Both the position numbers and the translations under genes were made by a program. A stretch of 25,301 nucleotides of DNA, from positions 1 through 25,301 of the forward strand of contig CAKPJK010000017.1 in NCBI GenBank assembly GCA_934162615.1, read 5' to 3'. Each line of letters starts with the position of its first letter. Position 1 is the stretch's first letter. The stretch is from an uncultured Clostridia bacterium. GTDB lineage: Bacteria > Bacillota > Clostridia > TANB77 > CAG-508. Shown here piece after piece: positions 6,734 through 14,740 of this stretch. The notes under the pieces are model-generated. The model made no database searches, was not told where the DNA came from, and was given only the letters and a program-made list of their open reading frames with translations.

Positions 6734-6856
6734 TTATCTACTTTTGCTAATAATTATAACTAATGTTATAATCAAAGCAAAAGCTATGATAGTTACTCCA
6801 ATTAATGAATAGTATAAAATAAATATTGTTTTTATTAATAATTGCATTTCTATCAT
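6734..6856 (-). CDS. Small hydrophobic peptide, candidate type I toxin (40 residues)
   Basis: The 40-residue peptide begins MIEMQLLIKTIF, has one long membrane segment (about residues 11-37, with SLIGVTIIAFALIITLVIII) and ends in the charged tail SKSR. This is the form of holin-like or TxpA-type toxins, which insert in the cell's own membrane. The ATG at 6856 has AGGAGGT seven bases upstream; a 65-codon frame starting at a TTG (6931) lacks a site. The ribosome binding site is locked in a hairpin (6864-6880). CACATCTGT near the mRNA 3' end can pair with ACAGATGTG in its leader, a long-range fold also known from type I toxin mRNAs. A converging antisense RNA is predicted. Sequence identity to a named toxin family was not recognised. 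Confidence 0.6.
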   Translation of the reverse strand: MIEMQLLIKTIFILYYSLIGVTIIAFALIITLVIIISKSR

Positions 6857-6863
6857 AAGCCTC

Positions 6864-6880
6864 ACCTCCTTTATGGAGGT
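6864..6880 (-). promoter_or_regulatory. Hairpin sequestering the toxin ribosome binding site
   Basis: On the minus strand ACCTCC-ATAAA-GGAGGT forms a perfect 6 bp stem whose 3' arm is the Shine-Dalgarno sequence. The arm complementary to it is itself adjacent to GTGGTTT, the predicted contact of the antisense RNA and of the mRNA 3' end. Confidence 0.7.
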
Positions 6881-7025
6881 AAACCACATCTGTTTATTCT
6901 CATTCCATAATAAAAAACCTCTCTTTTTCAAAAATCCATGTTTTAAATATTCAAAACACGAACCAATGAATAAGAAAAGTTTATTTTTATATTATAATAT
7001 ATTCTTCTATAAACTTATGTACAAA

Positions 7026-7844
7026 TTACGCACTCTTTAATTCCAATCTCAACTTATCTGCTATCATTGCTATAAACTCGCTGTTAGTTGGTTTTCCTTT
7101 AGCTGCTGAAATTGTATAACCAAAAATTTTCTCAACTGTCTTTTGGTCTCCTCTACCCCAAGCAACTTCAATTGCATGGCGGATTGCACGTTCTACACGA
7201 CTTGGAGTTGTGTTAAATTTTGTAGCAATTTTAGGATACAAGCTTTTAGTAATTTGATTTATTACATCAATATCATTAACAACCATAATAATAGCCTCAC
7301 GCAAATATTGATATCCCTTTATATGTGCTGGTACACCTACCTCATGAATTATATTAGTTACAAGTGCCTCCAAATTATCTTGATTTTTAATACCATCCTC
7401 AGGAATTTCTACATATTGTGCTTTTATATCTCTTGAAATAAAAGTATCTGTACTTTTATTTGGTATAAAATTCTTTAATTCCTTTATTCTTTTTATTAAT
7501 AATTCAATATCAAATGGTTTTACAACATAATATTCCGCTCCAAGCCCAATTGCTTTTTGAGTAATTTTATCTTGTCCAACAGCAGAAAGCATTATACAAA
7601 GTGGCTTTTTATCACATTTTATCATATTCATTTTTTCAAGGACCCCTATACCATCTAAATGTGGCATAATAACATCCAACAACGCCACATCAGGCATTAT
7701 ATTAGCTATCATATCTATTGCCTCTTCTCCATCTTTAGCAATACCTATTACTTCCATATCATCCTGCTCTTGAATGTATCTAGCAAGTGTTTGAGCAAAT
7801 TCTTGATTATCATCCGCTATTAAAATAGTTGTTTTCTCTTTCAT
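7026..7844 (-). CDS. spo0A: Sporulation master response regulator Spo0A
   Basis: This is a 272-residue, full-length Spo0A. The receiver domain (residues 1-125) has the acidic pair in ILIADDNQEF, the phosphorylated Asp57 in LLDVIMP, and the lysine of YYVVKPFD. After a linker, the Spo0A_C DNA-binding domain (about 155-270) carries HEVGVPAHIKGYQYLREAI and the recognition helix TPSRVERAIRHAIEVAW. It controls entry into sporulation by binding 0A boxes when phosphorylated. The ATG follows AGGGGAG. Upstream, AAAGGATAA (7898-7890, minus strand) resembles a sigma-H -35 box, as expected for spo0A, though a matching -10 is not clear. spoIVB, its common upstream neighbour, is absent; yigZ is there instead. 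Confidence 0.97.
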   Translation of the reverse strand: MKEKTTILIADDNQEFAQTLARYIQEQDDMEVIGIAKDGEEAIDMIANIMPDVALLDVIMPHLDGIGVLEKMNMIKCDKKPLCIMLSAVGQDKITQKAIGLGAEYYVVKPFDIELLIKRIKELKNFIPNKSTDTFISRDIKAQYVEIPEDGIKNQDNLEALVTNIIHEVGVPAHIKGYQYLREAIIMVVNDIDVINQITKSLYPKIATKFNTTPSRVERAIRHAIEVAWGRGDQKTVEKIFGYTISAAKGKPTNSEFIAMIADKLRLELKSA

Positions 7845-7924
7845 CTTTATCTCCCCTATCTTTAGTTCCTTTTAAATATTTTATGTATATTATCCTTTCT
7901 AATCTTCTGTTTTCAATAAATAAA

Positions 7925-7949
7925 AGAACTGTAAATTTTTTACAGTTCT
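7925..7949 (-). terminator. Terminator of yigZ
   Basis: AGAACTGTAAA pairs with TTTACAGTTCT (11 bp) around a 3 nt loop. Read on the minus strand it is followed by TTTATTTATT. It separates yigZ from spo0A. Confidence 0.8.
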
Positions 7950-8007
7950 GATTATATTATTATTTTTATAGTTTTTCAATTATTTTTTCCAATTATTTAC
8001 AAAAGTA

Positions 8008-8646
8008 TTAATTTATTATACTTTTCTCTATTAATTTTTTAGATAAAAACTTTAAATTTATCAAATTAACTTTTTTTGTATTAAAATCATCTTCTAATCT
8101 TCCTTTACTGCCCTCTTCTAACTGTATTTTACAAATTATTTTCTCTGAATAATCATAATCTTTTATATAAATATTATTTTTTTTACAATAATATTTAAAA
8201 GATTCCAAATTATTATAATCCAATTCTATTTCTGCTTCTATTCCTATACATTTCTCAACCATTTCTGAAATTTCTATTGCATTAAGTGTTGCATCAGAAT
8301 ATGCTCTAACTAAGCCTCCAGTTCCAAGTAATATTCCACCAAAATATCTAGTTACTATAACTAAAACATTACCCAAATTATTTTTTTGCAAAATATTAAG
8401 CATAGGTCCACCTGCAGTCCCTGACGGTTCACCATCATCACTTGATTTTTCTACTACTTGTTCATTCTCTATAACCCTGTAGGCTACACAATTATGTCTT
8501 GCATCATAATATTTTTTTTTGATTTTTTTAATGTACTCTTCTGCTTCTTCCTGACTTTCTACTTTTATCAGATTACATATAAATTTAGATTTTTTTACAA
8601 CTATTTCAGTTTGAACATTCTCCTTAATCGAAATAAATTTTTCCAT
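8008..8646 (-). CDS. yigZ: YigZ/YvyE (IMPACT) family protein
   Basis: This 212-residue protein has the IMPACT/UPF0029 N-terminal domain: KSKFICNLIKV, YDARHNCVAYR, then SSDDGEPSGTAGGPML and VIVTRYFGGILLGTGGLVRAYSDA. These are the invariant motifs of the family. The smaller C-terminal domain (from about 140) is poorly conserved. Members bind nucleic acids or ribosomes, and eukaryotic IMPACT modulates the stress kinase Gcn2; the bacterial role is not settled. The ATG at 8646 is preceded by AAGGGAG; an upstream extension of 30 codons lacks a site. It forms a monocistronic unit ended by the hairpin at 7925-7949. Confidence 0.92.
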   Translation of the reverse strand: MEKFISIKENVQTEIVVKKSKFICNLIKVESQEEAEEYIKKIKKKYYDARHNCVAYRVIENEQVVEKSSDDGEPSGTAGGPMLNILQKNNLGNVLVIVTRYFGGILLGTGGLVRAYSDATLNAIEISEMVEKCIGIEAEIELDYNNLESFKYYCKKNNIYIKDYDYSEKIICKIQLEEGSKGRLEDDFNTKKVNLINLKFLSKKLIEKSIIN

Positions 8647-8752
8647 ATTTCTCCCTTTTTGAGACAAGTAAGACCATTTTCGTTTACCCCAAATTTTATT
8701 AAATATGGTAAGTATGACAGTCCAAATCTGCCTCAATTTTATTCAAATTTTG

Positions 8753-10060
<1,308 letters not shown>

Positions 10061-10078
10061 ATTTTTCTCCTAAATTTT

Positions 10079-10180
10079 TAGGGATTGGGGGACGGGTCTT
10101 GAATCCCGAAATTTTAAAAATACCATAAATAATCAATTTATATAATTTTTAGGGATTCAAGACCCGTCCCCCAATCCCTA
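10079..10180. repeat. REP-like inverted repeat with perfect 29 bp arms
   Basis: The left arm (10079-10107) reads TAGGGATTGGGGGACGGG then TCTTGAATCCC. The right arm (10152-10180) is its exact reverse complement. The loop is 44 nt of AT-rich sequence. Each arm is itself bounded by GGGATT and AATCCC. It fills the gap between the stop of the PLP-protein gene and the start of the flavoprotein gene. Its GC-rich arms contrast sharply with the surroundings. Related copies occur at 22065-22130 and 23350-23426. Confidence 0.9.
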
Positions 10181-10185
10181 TTTTT

Positions 10186-11439
10186 TTAATTTTTCATTTT
10201 CTGAATTGCCTTAAGAATACCAAACTTACCATACTCATAAGTAAGCCCACCTTGCATATAAGCAATAAATGGCTCACGAATTGGTCCATCACAACTCAAT
10301 TCAATTGTTGCCCCTTCTGTAAAAGTTCCAGCTGCCATTATAACCTTGTCTTCATAGCCACCCATATCACTAGGAAATGGAATTACATTTGAATCTATTG
10401 GTGAACCCATTTGAATTCCTTGACAGAATTTAACTAAGTTTTCTTCACTTCCAAGTTTAATTGTTTGAACAATATCTGCTCTTACTTCATCATATTTTGG
10501 TTCAACATCATATCCTAATTTTTCTAATATTCTACTTGCAAATATTGCTGTTTTTACACTAGATGCTACAACTTGTGGTGCAAAGAATAAACCTTTTAAC
10601 AATTGTGTATTTTGTCCTAATGATGGTCCTATTTCTTTTCCAATTCCAGGTGCAGTTAATCTTTCTGCACATAATTCTATTAAATCTTTTCTACCAACAA
10701 TATATGCTCCAGATGTTGCAATTCCTGCCCCTAAATTTTTCATTAATGAACCTACTGCAATATCTGCTCCAATTTCTATTGGTTCTTTATCTTGTACAAA
10801 TTCTCCATAACAATTGTCGACCATAATTATTACATCTTTGTTAACTTCTCTAATTGCTTTTATTGCCTTTTCAATTTTTTCAATTGTCAAACTTTTTCTT
10901 GTTGAATATCCTCTTGACCTTTGAATTTCAACTAATTTTACATCTTGTTTTTTTAATCTTTCTTGAATTGTTTTTATATCAAAATCATTTTCTACAAGTT
11001 CTATTTGTTCATACTTAATTCCAAATGCTTTCAATGAACTTTTGCTTTCTGTATCATTACATCCTATAACAGTTTGAAGTGTGTCATATGGTTCACCTGT
11101 TATACTAATCATTGTGTCATTTGGACGTAATAATGCAGATAATGTTATTGCTAGAGCATGTGTTCCTGATATAAATTGTGCACGTACTAGTGCATCTTCT
11201 GCTTTAAATACTTTTGCATAAATTTCTTCAATTTTGTTTCTTCCTGCTTCATCAATTCCATATCCTGTTGATGAGTTTAGATGCATTTCTTGCAAGTTAC
11301 ATTCTTGAAATGCAGATAATACTTTCATACTATTTTTTTCACATATTTTGTCCATCACTTTAAATTGTTCTTTTATTTCATTTTCTACTTCTTTTGATAA
11401 ATTTTCTAGTTCAGTATCGATTCCTAATTTTTCTAACAT
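10186..11439 (-). CDS. Methionine gamma-lyase family (aluminium-resistance type) PLP protein
   Basis: This 417-residue protein has the layout of the Met_gamma_lyase/YnbB family of PLP enzymes. Residues 52-60 hold HLNSSTGYG, followed by FISGTHALA at about 89-97. The PLP-contacting Asp208 lies in MVDNCYGEF, and Lys234, the likely Schiff-base lysine, is in GSLMKNLGAG. Tail motifs include VIPFPSDMGGYEDKVIMAAGTF and LSCDGPIREP. These proteins are annotated as aluminium-resistance or methionine-lyase related; the natural reaction is not well defined. Start: ATG after GAAGG. It has its own promoter in a divergent region shared with the RelA-like gene. Its stop lies 6 bp from the REP-like element. 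Confidence 0.92.
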   Translation of the reverse strand: MLEKLGIDTELENLSKEVENEIKEQFKVMDKICEKNSMKVLSAFQECNLQEMHLNSSTGYGIDEAGRNKIEEIYAKVFKAEDALVRAQFISGTHALAITLSALLRPNDTMISITGEPYDTLQTVIGCNDTESKSSLKAFGIKYEQIELVENDFDIKTIQERLKKQDVKLVEIQRSRGYSTRKSLTIEKIEKAIKAIREVNKDVIIMVDNCYGEFVQDKEPIEIGADIAVGSLMKNLGAGIATSGAYIVGRKDLIELCAERLTAPGIGKEIGPSLGQNTQLLKGLFFAPQVVASSVKTAIFASRILEKLGYDVEPKYDEVRADIVQTIKLGSEENLVKFCQGIQMGSPIDSNVIPFPSDMGGYEDKVIMAAGTFTEGATIELSCDGPIREPFIAYMQGGLTYEYGKFGILKAIQKMKN

Positions 11440-11532
11440 TTTTTTACCTTCTTTTCAATTTTATTTATTCATATTTTTCAGCAAAATTATTTTTGCGTAA
11501 AATTCATTTATAATTTTCAACTAATCTACTAT

Positions 11533-11561
11533 ATTTTACTATATTTTCTAATAAATTGCAA
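11533..11561 (-). promoter_or_regulatory. Promoter of the PLP-protein gene
   Basis: On the minus strand TTGCAA (11561-11556), a 17 nt spacer and TAAAAT (11538-11533). It is back to back with the plus-strand promoter, only 5 bp between the two -35 boxes. Confidence 0.5.
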
Positions 11562-11566
11562 TTAAT

Positions 11567-11595
11567 TTGCAAATTTATGTAAATTTTGCTATACT
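11567..11595 (+). promoter_or_regulatory. Promoter of the RelA/SpoT-like gene
   Basis: TTGCAA (11567-11572), a 17 nt spacer and TATACT (11590-11595). It ends about 40 nt before the ATG at 11634. Confidence 0.65.
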
Positions 11596-11633
11596 AGATA
11601 TTAGAAGTTTAAAATTCAAAAGGAGGCCATGCT

Positions 11634-13313
11634 ATGCACAAACCATTTAATAATGAATTAGAAAATAAAAAATTTGAAAATTTATATATTAGCATTTCAA
11701 AAAAATTAGATAAAATGATTTTATCAACTGACTCTGACATAATGAGATATATGGAAATAGTTTGTTCTACACTATTACTAGAAATAAACAAAAAATTTTC
11801 AGAGCCAAATTATTCAATATATTTAACATCAAGAGTAAAATCTTCAAAAAGTAATATAGCAAAACTAGAAGATTATACAAAAAGGCTAAAGGAGACTGAC
11901 TCAAGCGTTTCAATAAAAAATATTTTAGATTTATTTGGTTTAAGAATTATCGTTGAAAAAATCCCTCACAATGTAACTTTAGACACAAATAATCCAGAGT
12001 ATGAAACATTAAAAATGCTTGCAGATGAAAGAAAGGAAAATATAAAAATATCCGAAAAACATCACATATTTGAATCGAAAATAGATAATCAAAATTGTAC
12101 ATCTTTTGACTACTATACAAAAAGCAAACAAATATTGCAGGATATTTTAAATACTTTCGAGTCTGAAACTATATATTCAAAAGATTATGCTTTAGAGTTA
12201 AAAGCTAAATATAATAATTTGATTAAAGAATGTAATAAAAAAATCGCTATTTTAACTGCATTAGGAGACTACTCTACAAAAATGAACATTGATACTTTAG
12301 AACATGAACCAGATGCTCAAAAGGTTGATTTTAGAGAACTTTTAAAAGATTTCGACTCAAGAATTGATAGCAAATTAGGATTAAAATTATATTCAAGTAC
12401 ATTACCTGAAATAGTTAAAAATTCTAAACAACTTCAAACTTTAGGAATTATAACAAATCCTGATAAATCTGCTTCTAAAATAAAAAGAGAGAAAAGTGGA
12501 TATGTTGCTGATTTTTCTGGGTTATATTCTACAGTTCTAGATATTCCAATAGAATTGCAGACAATGTTTGTAAATGAACATGAAGAAAGCATTATGGGAT
12601 ATTCTGCACATGGAAACATGCCTGGAAAAGAGGCTAAATTTATGGAAGTTCCTTCTGCATATGCAACAAGAAATATGAAATTGCTTAATAATATTGGAAA
12701 AAACGATATAATTTCAAATGATGAATTAGCATTAATTAACCAAATCTGTGATATCAAAAAATCAAACAAAAACTTTAATAAAAAATATACACGATTGTTA
12801 AAATATATTACATCAAAAGAAAATGTCGAATTTGAAAATAATTCGCCAATAGGAATAAAAATGGATGAAAAGTTAAATGATTCCCTTGTTAGTTTTTGTA
12901 CTTTAACTAAAAAAGAATCTGAAGAACTAAAAACAAAATTGTATAACAAAGGATGCGAAATTTATAATAACTGGGCAGAAAATATTTCTGCAAAGCATGC
13001 AACTGCTAGATTAGATAAGGACTCTTCTGCTAGAAATAGAATTAAAATTCATTATGATGACCCATATGAGTGTTTGGCACATACGATAAGGGAGCAAATA
13101 GAAAATCATAATCCTGATTCTATTGATGCCGAATATTATTTAAAAAATATTTATTTGAAACAAAATGAATTGCTTAAAACTTCTGGATTGATGGCTTCTG
13201 AGAGTTCTGTTATTGATTTTGAAATTGATGAATATATTAAAAATGATTTGCCTAATCTTATCAGTAAGGTTAATGACTATAATTCTATAGATGATGATTT
13301 AGAAAAAGACTAG
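11634..13313 (+). CDS. Divergent RelA/SpoT-like nucleotidyltransferase-domain protein
   Basis: This 559-residue protein is not a classical Rel. There is no HD hydrolase domain ahead of the synthetase motifs and no clear TGS or ACT domain after them. The synthetase-type motifs are present in order: R67 and K69 in TSRVKSSKS, D99-G102-R104 in NILDLFGLRIIV, SGY (288-290), and IELQT (306-310) followed by E315 and a GYSAH motif (322-326), which parallels the ExQ...AE.G.AH end of RelA/SpoT domains. About 180 residues separate DLFGLR from SGY, far more than usual, with helical, lysine-rich content. A long C-terminal part (340-559) is unrecognised. AAAGGAGG lies seven bases before the ATG. It stands alone with its own promoter and terminators. 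Whether it makes (p)ppGpp or another nucleotide, or is inactive, cannot be told. Confidence 0.7.
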   Translation: MHKPFNNELENKKFENLYISISKKLDKMILSTDSDIMRYMEIVCSTLLLEINKKFSEPNYSIYLTSRVKSSKSNIAKLEDYTKRLKETDSSVSIKNILDLFGLRIIVEKIPHNVTLDTNNPEYETLKMLADERKENIKISEKHHIFESKIDNQNCTSFDYYTKSKQILQDILNTFESETIYSKDYALELKAKYNNLIKECNKKIAILTALGDYSTKMNIDTLEHEPDAQKVDFRELLKDFDSRIDSKLGLKLYSSTLPEIVKNSKQLQTLGIITNPDKSASKIKREKSGYVADFSGLYSTVLDIPIELQTMFVNEHEESIMGYSAHGNMPGKEAKFMEVPSAYATRNMKLLNNIGKNDIISNDELALINQICDIKKSNKNFNKKYTRLLKYITSKENVEFENNSPIGIKMDEKLNDSLVSFCTLTKKESEELKTKLYNKGCEIYNNWAENISAKHATARLDKDSSARNRIKIHYDDPYECLAHTIREQIENHNPDSIDAEYYLKNIYLKQNELLKTSGLMASESSVIDFEIDEYIKNDLPNLISKVNDYNSIDDDLEKD

Positions 13314-13335
13314 AAAGATTGATGTTTCTAGTCTT
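13306..13335 (+). terminator. Hairpin overlapping the stop codon of the RelA-like gene
   Basis: AAGACTAGAAA (13306-13316) pairs perfectly with TTTCTAGTCTT (13325-13335) around an 8 nt loop. The TAG stop is inside the left arm. No T-tract follows, so it may protect the mRNA end rather than terminate; the terminator at 13344 comes next. Confidence 0.6.
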
Positions 13336-13343
13336 AAAATATT

Positions 13344-13384
13344 AAAGACCAAAACTCAAAATATAAAGTTTCGGTCTTTTTTTA
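13344..13384. terminator. Bidirectional terminator between convergent genes
   Basis: AAAGACCAAAACT (13344-13356) pairs with AGTTTCGGTCTTT (13367-13379) with one mismatch on the plus strand (a wobble on the minus strand). T-tracts follow in both directions. It ends the RelA-like transcript and the rpsF-ssb-rpsR transcript. Confidence 0.9.
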
Positions 13385-13390
13385 TTCATA

Positions 13391-13666
13391 TTATTGTTGT
13401 GCATATGGTAATACAGCAATATGTCTAGCTCTTTTAACTGCTGTAGTAATATCTCTTTGATGTTTTGCACAACATCCTGTTGTTCTTCTTGGTAAGATTT
13501 TACCTTTATCATTAACAAATTTCTTTAATTGGTCAGCATTTTTGTAATCTAATTCAAAATTTTTGTCACTACATAAAACACAAACTTTCTTTCTTTGTTT
13601 TCTGAATTTTGGATTATAATCTTCATCATAATTTTTATTATTTCTTCTTTGTTTTTTATCAGCCAT
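13391..13666 (-). CDS. rpsR: 30S ribosomal protein S18, zinc-binding form
   Basis: This S18 has 91 residues. An N-terminal charged arm is followed by CVLCSDK, the DYKN-LKKFV core, ILPRRTTGCCAKHQRDI and the basic RARHIAVLPY tail. The CxxC pair plus CC and H make up the full Cys set of the zinc-type (C+) form, the one usually replaced by a C- paralogue under zinc limitation. It lies 47 nt downstream of ssb in the conserved rpsF-ssb-rpsR order, where S6 and S18 pair on the ribosome platform. A GAGGGGG site precedes the ATG. Confidence 0.98.
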   Translation of the reverse strand: MADKKQRRNNKNYDEDYNPKFRKQRKKVCVLCSDKNFELDYKNADQLKKFVNDKGKILPRRTTGCCAKHQRDITTAVKRARHIAVLPYAQQ

Positions 13667-13713
13667 TTTTATTTTCCCCCTCTCTTATGAAAGCACTTAA
13701 CTTTCATAGTCTA

Positions 13714-14142
13714 TTAAAATGGTAAATCATCTGCAGATGATGTTTCAAAATCTGAGCCCATACTTCCTGGCATTGTATTACCAAAAGTATTTTCAAAAGC
13801 ACCTGATCCCATATCTCCTTCTCTTTTACTATCTGCGAAATATGCTTCTTCTGCAACAACTTCTGTTACATAGTGTTTAACACCTTGATCATCATCCCAT
13901 GTTCTTGTTTGGATTCTTCCAATTATACCAACTTGTTGACCTTTTTTAAAGTATTTACTACAAAATTCTCCTAATTTGCTCCAAGCAACTATGTTAATAA
14001 AGTCTGCTTGTCTTTCTTCTCCTTGTCTAACAAATCTTCTATTTACTGCTAAACTAAAAGAAGCAACTAGAGTATTGTTTGTTTGTGTGTATCTTACTTC
14101 TGGGTCTCTTGTAAGTCTTCCCATTAATATTACTTTGTTCAT
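13714..14142 (-). CDS. ssb: Single-stranded DNA-binding protein
   Basis: This SSB has 142 residues. The OB fold starts MNKVILMGRLTRDPEVRYTQ and contains FSLAVNRRF, DFINIVAWSKLGEFC and VGIIGRIQTRTWDD. A Gly/Met-rich linker follows, and the tail ends in DDLPF, the acidic tip that recruits replication and repair proteins. It is somewhat shorter than typical Bacillus SSB (about 170) because the linker is short. It sits between rpsF and rpsR, as in most Firmicutes. Confidence 0.98.
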   Translation of the reverse strand: MNKVILMGRLTRDPEVRYTQTNNTLVASFSLAVNRRFVRQGEERQADFINIVAWSKLGEFCSKYFKKGQQVGIIGRIQTRTWDDDQGVKHYVTEVVAEEAYFADSKREGDMGSGAFENTFGNTMPGSMGSDFETSSADDLPF

Positions 14143-14196
14143 TTTCTTTTCTTCCTTTCATTACTTTAATTTAAGGTCCCACTTTTTATTTTTAAA

Positions 14197-14481
14197 TTAG
14201 TCTTCTTTTCTTACAACGATGAATTTGATTATATCATCTGTAATTCTGTATACTCTTTCAAGTTCTTTGATTGAATCTGGGTTTGCTTCAAAGTTAAATA
14301 ACATATATGTACCTTCTTTGAATTTTTTGATTTCATAAGCTAATCTTTTTTTACCCATGTTTTCAACTGATTCAACTTTTCCATTTTCATTGATTAATCC
14401 TGTGAATTTTTCTTCCAAAGCTTTTAAACCTGCTTCATCAACATTTGGATTAACAATGATAACACTTTCGTATTTGTTCAT
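14197..14481 (-). CDS. rpsF: 30S ribosomal protein S6
   Basis: This S6 has 94 residues, starting MNKYESVIIVNP, with MGKKRLAYEIKKFKEGTYMLFNFEA in the middle and ERVYRITDDIIKFIVVRK at the end. The ATG at 14481 was chosen: an in-frame GTG three codons upstream lies within the GGGAGGTG ribosome binding site. It is the first gene of rpsF-ssb-rpsR, driven by the promoter at 14569-14597. Its 5' leader of about 80 nt holds strong hairpins (14532-14571), likely a regulatory structure. In many bacteria the S6:S18 pair binds such a leader, but I could not identify the consensus motif here. Confidence 0.97.
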   Translation of the reverse strand: MNKYESVIIVNPNVDEAGLKALEEKFTGLINENGKVESVENMGKKRLAYEIKKFKEGTYMLFNFEANPDSIKELERVYRITDDIIKFIVVRKED

Positions 14482-14531
14482 TATTTTCACCTCCCTATGG
14501 ATTTTGCAACCTAACTTTTCGTTAAGTAGAG

Positions 14532-14571
14532 ATGCTTAAAAATAGTTATGCCCTTTTTAAGCATAACTATT
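14532..14571 (-). promoter_or_regulatory. Mutually exclusive hairpins in the rpsF leader
   Basis: Two perfect 11 bp stems share sequence. Stem A is AATAGTTATGC (14571-14561) with GCATAACTATT (14551-14541), followed by TTTAAG. Stem B is ATGCTTAAAAA (14564-14554) with TTTTTAAGCAT (14542-14532). Stem A looks like an intrinsic terminator; stem B consumes its T-tract. With the predicted promoter, transcription starts inside the 5' arm of A, so B may be the form in rpsF mRNA, while A would end read-through from the upstream ATPase gene. Confidence 0.65.
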
Positions 14572-14597
14572 CTATCACAATTTTTAGGTATTTGCAA
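14569..14597 (-). promoter_or_regulatory. Promoter of rpsF-ssb-rpsR
   Basis: On the minus strand TTGCAA (14597-14592), a 17 nt spacer and TAGAAT (14574-14569). Confidence 0.6.
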
Positions 14598-14599
14598 CT

Positions 14600-14740
14600 A
14601 ATTTTGGAAAATTCGTACTAATTTTTGGAAAATTCGTACGAATTTTTTGGATGTTTTATCACACTTTTGCAAGTATATTTAATTTTTTCATCACATTTTT
14701 GTAAGTATTTTTATATACTTTCATCACATTTTTGCAAATG
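14600..14740. repeat. Two small repeat arrays after the P-type ATPase gene
   Basis: Array 1 (about 14602-14640) is a 20 nt unit, TTTTGGAAAATTCGTACTAA-like, present twice. Array 2 is a TCACATTTTTGCAAGTAT-like unit beginning at 14659, 14691 and 14724, a 32-33 nt period. The last copy overlaps the stop codon and last codons (FAKM) of the ATPase gene. Confidence 0.65.

Noticed and set aside
6857..6931. N-terminal extension of the candidate toxin to 65 residues from a TTG codon
   Set aside because: There is no ribosome binding site at the TTG, while a perfect one with correct spacing precedes the ATG at 6856.
8648..8661. TCTCCCTTTTTGAG shared between 8648 and 22088
   Set aside because: Fourteen bases in common, but at 8648 it is simply the yigZ ribosome binding site region; flanks do not match, so it is probably chance.
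10079..10180. Reading the 10.1 kb inverted repeat as a terminator of the PLP-protein gene
   Set aside because: On the minus strand, the direction of that gene, no T-tract follows either arm; the T-tract is on the plus-strand side.
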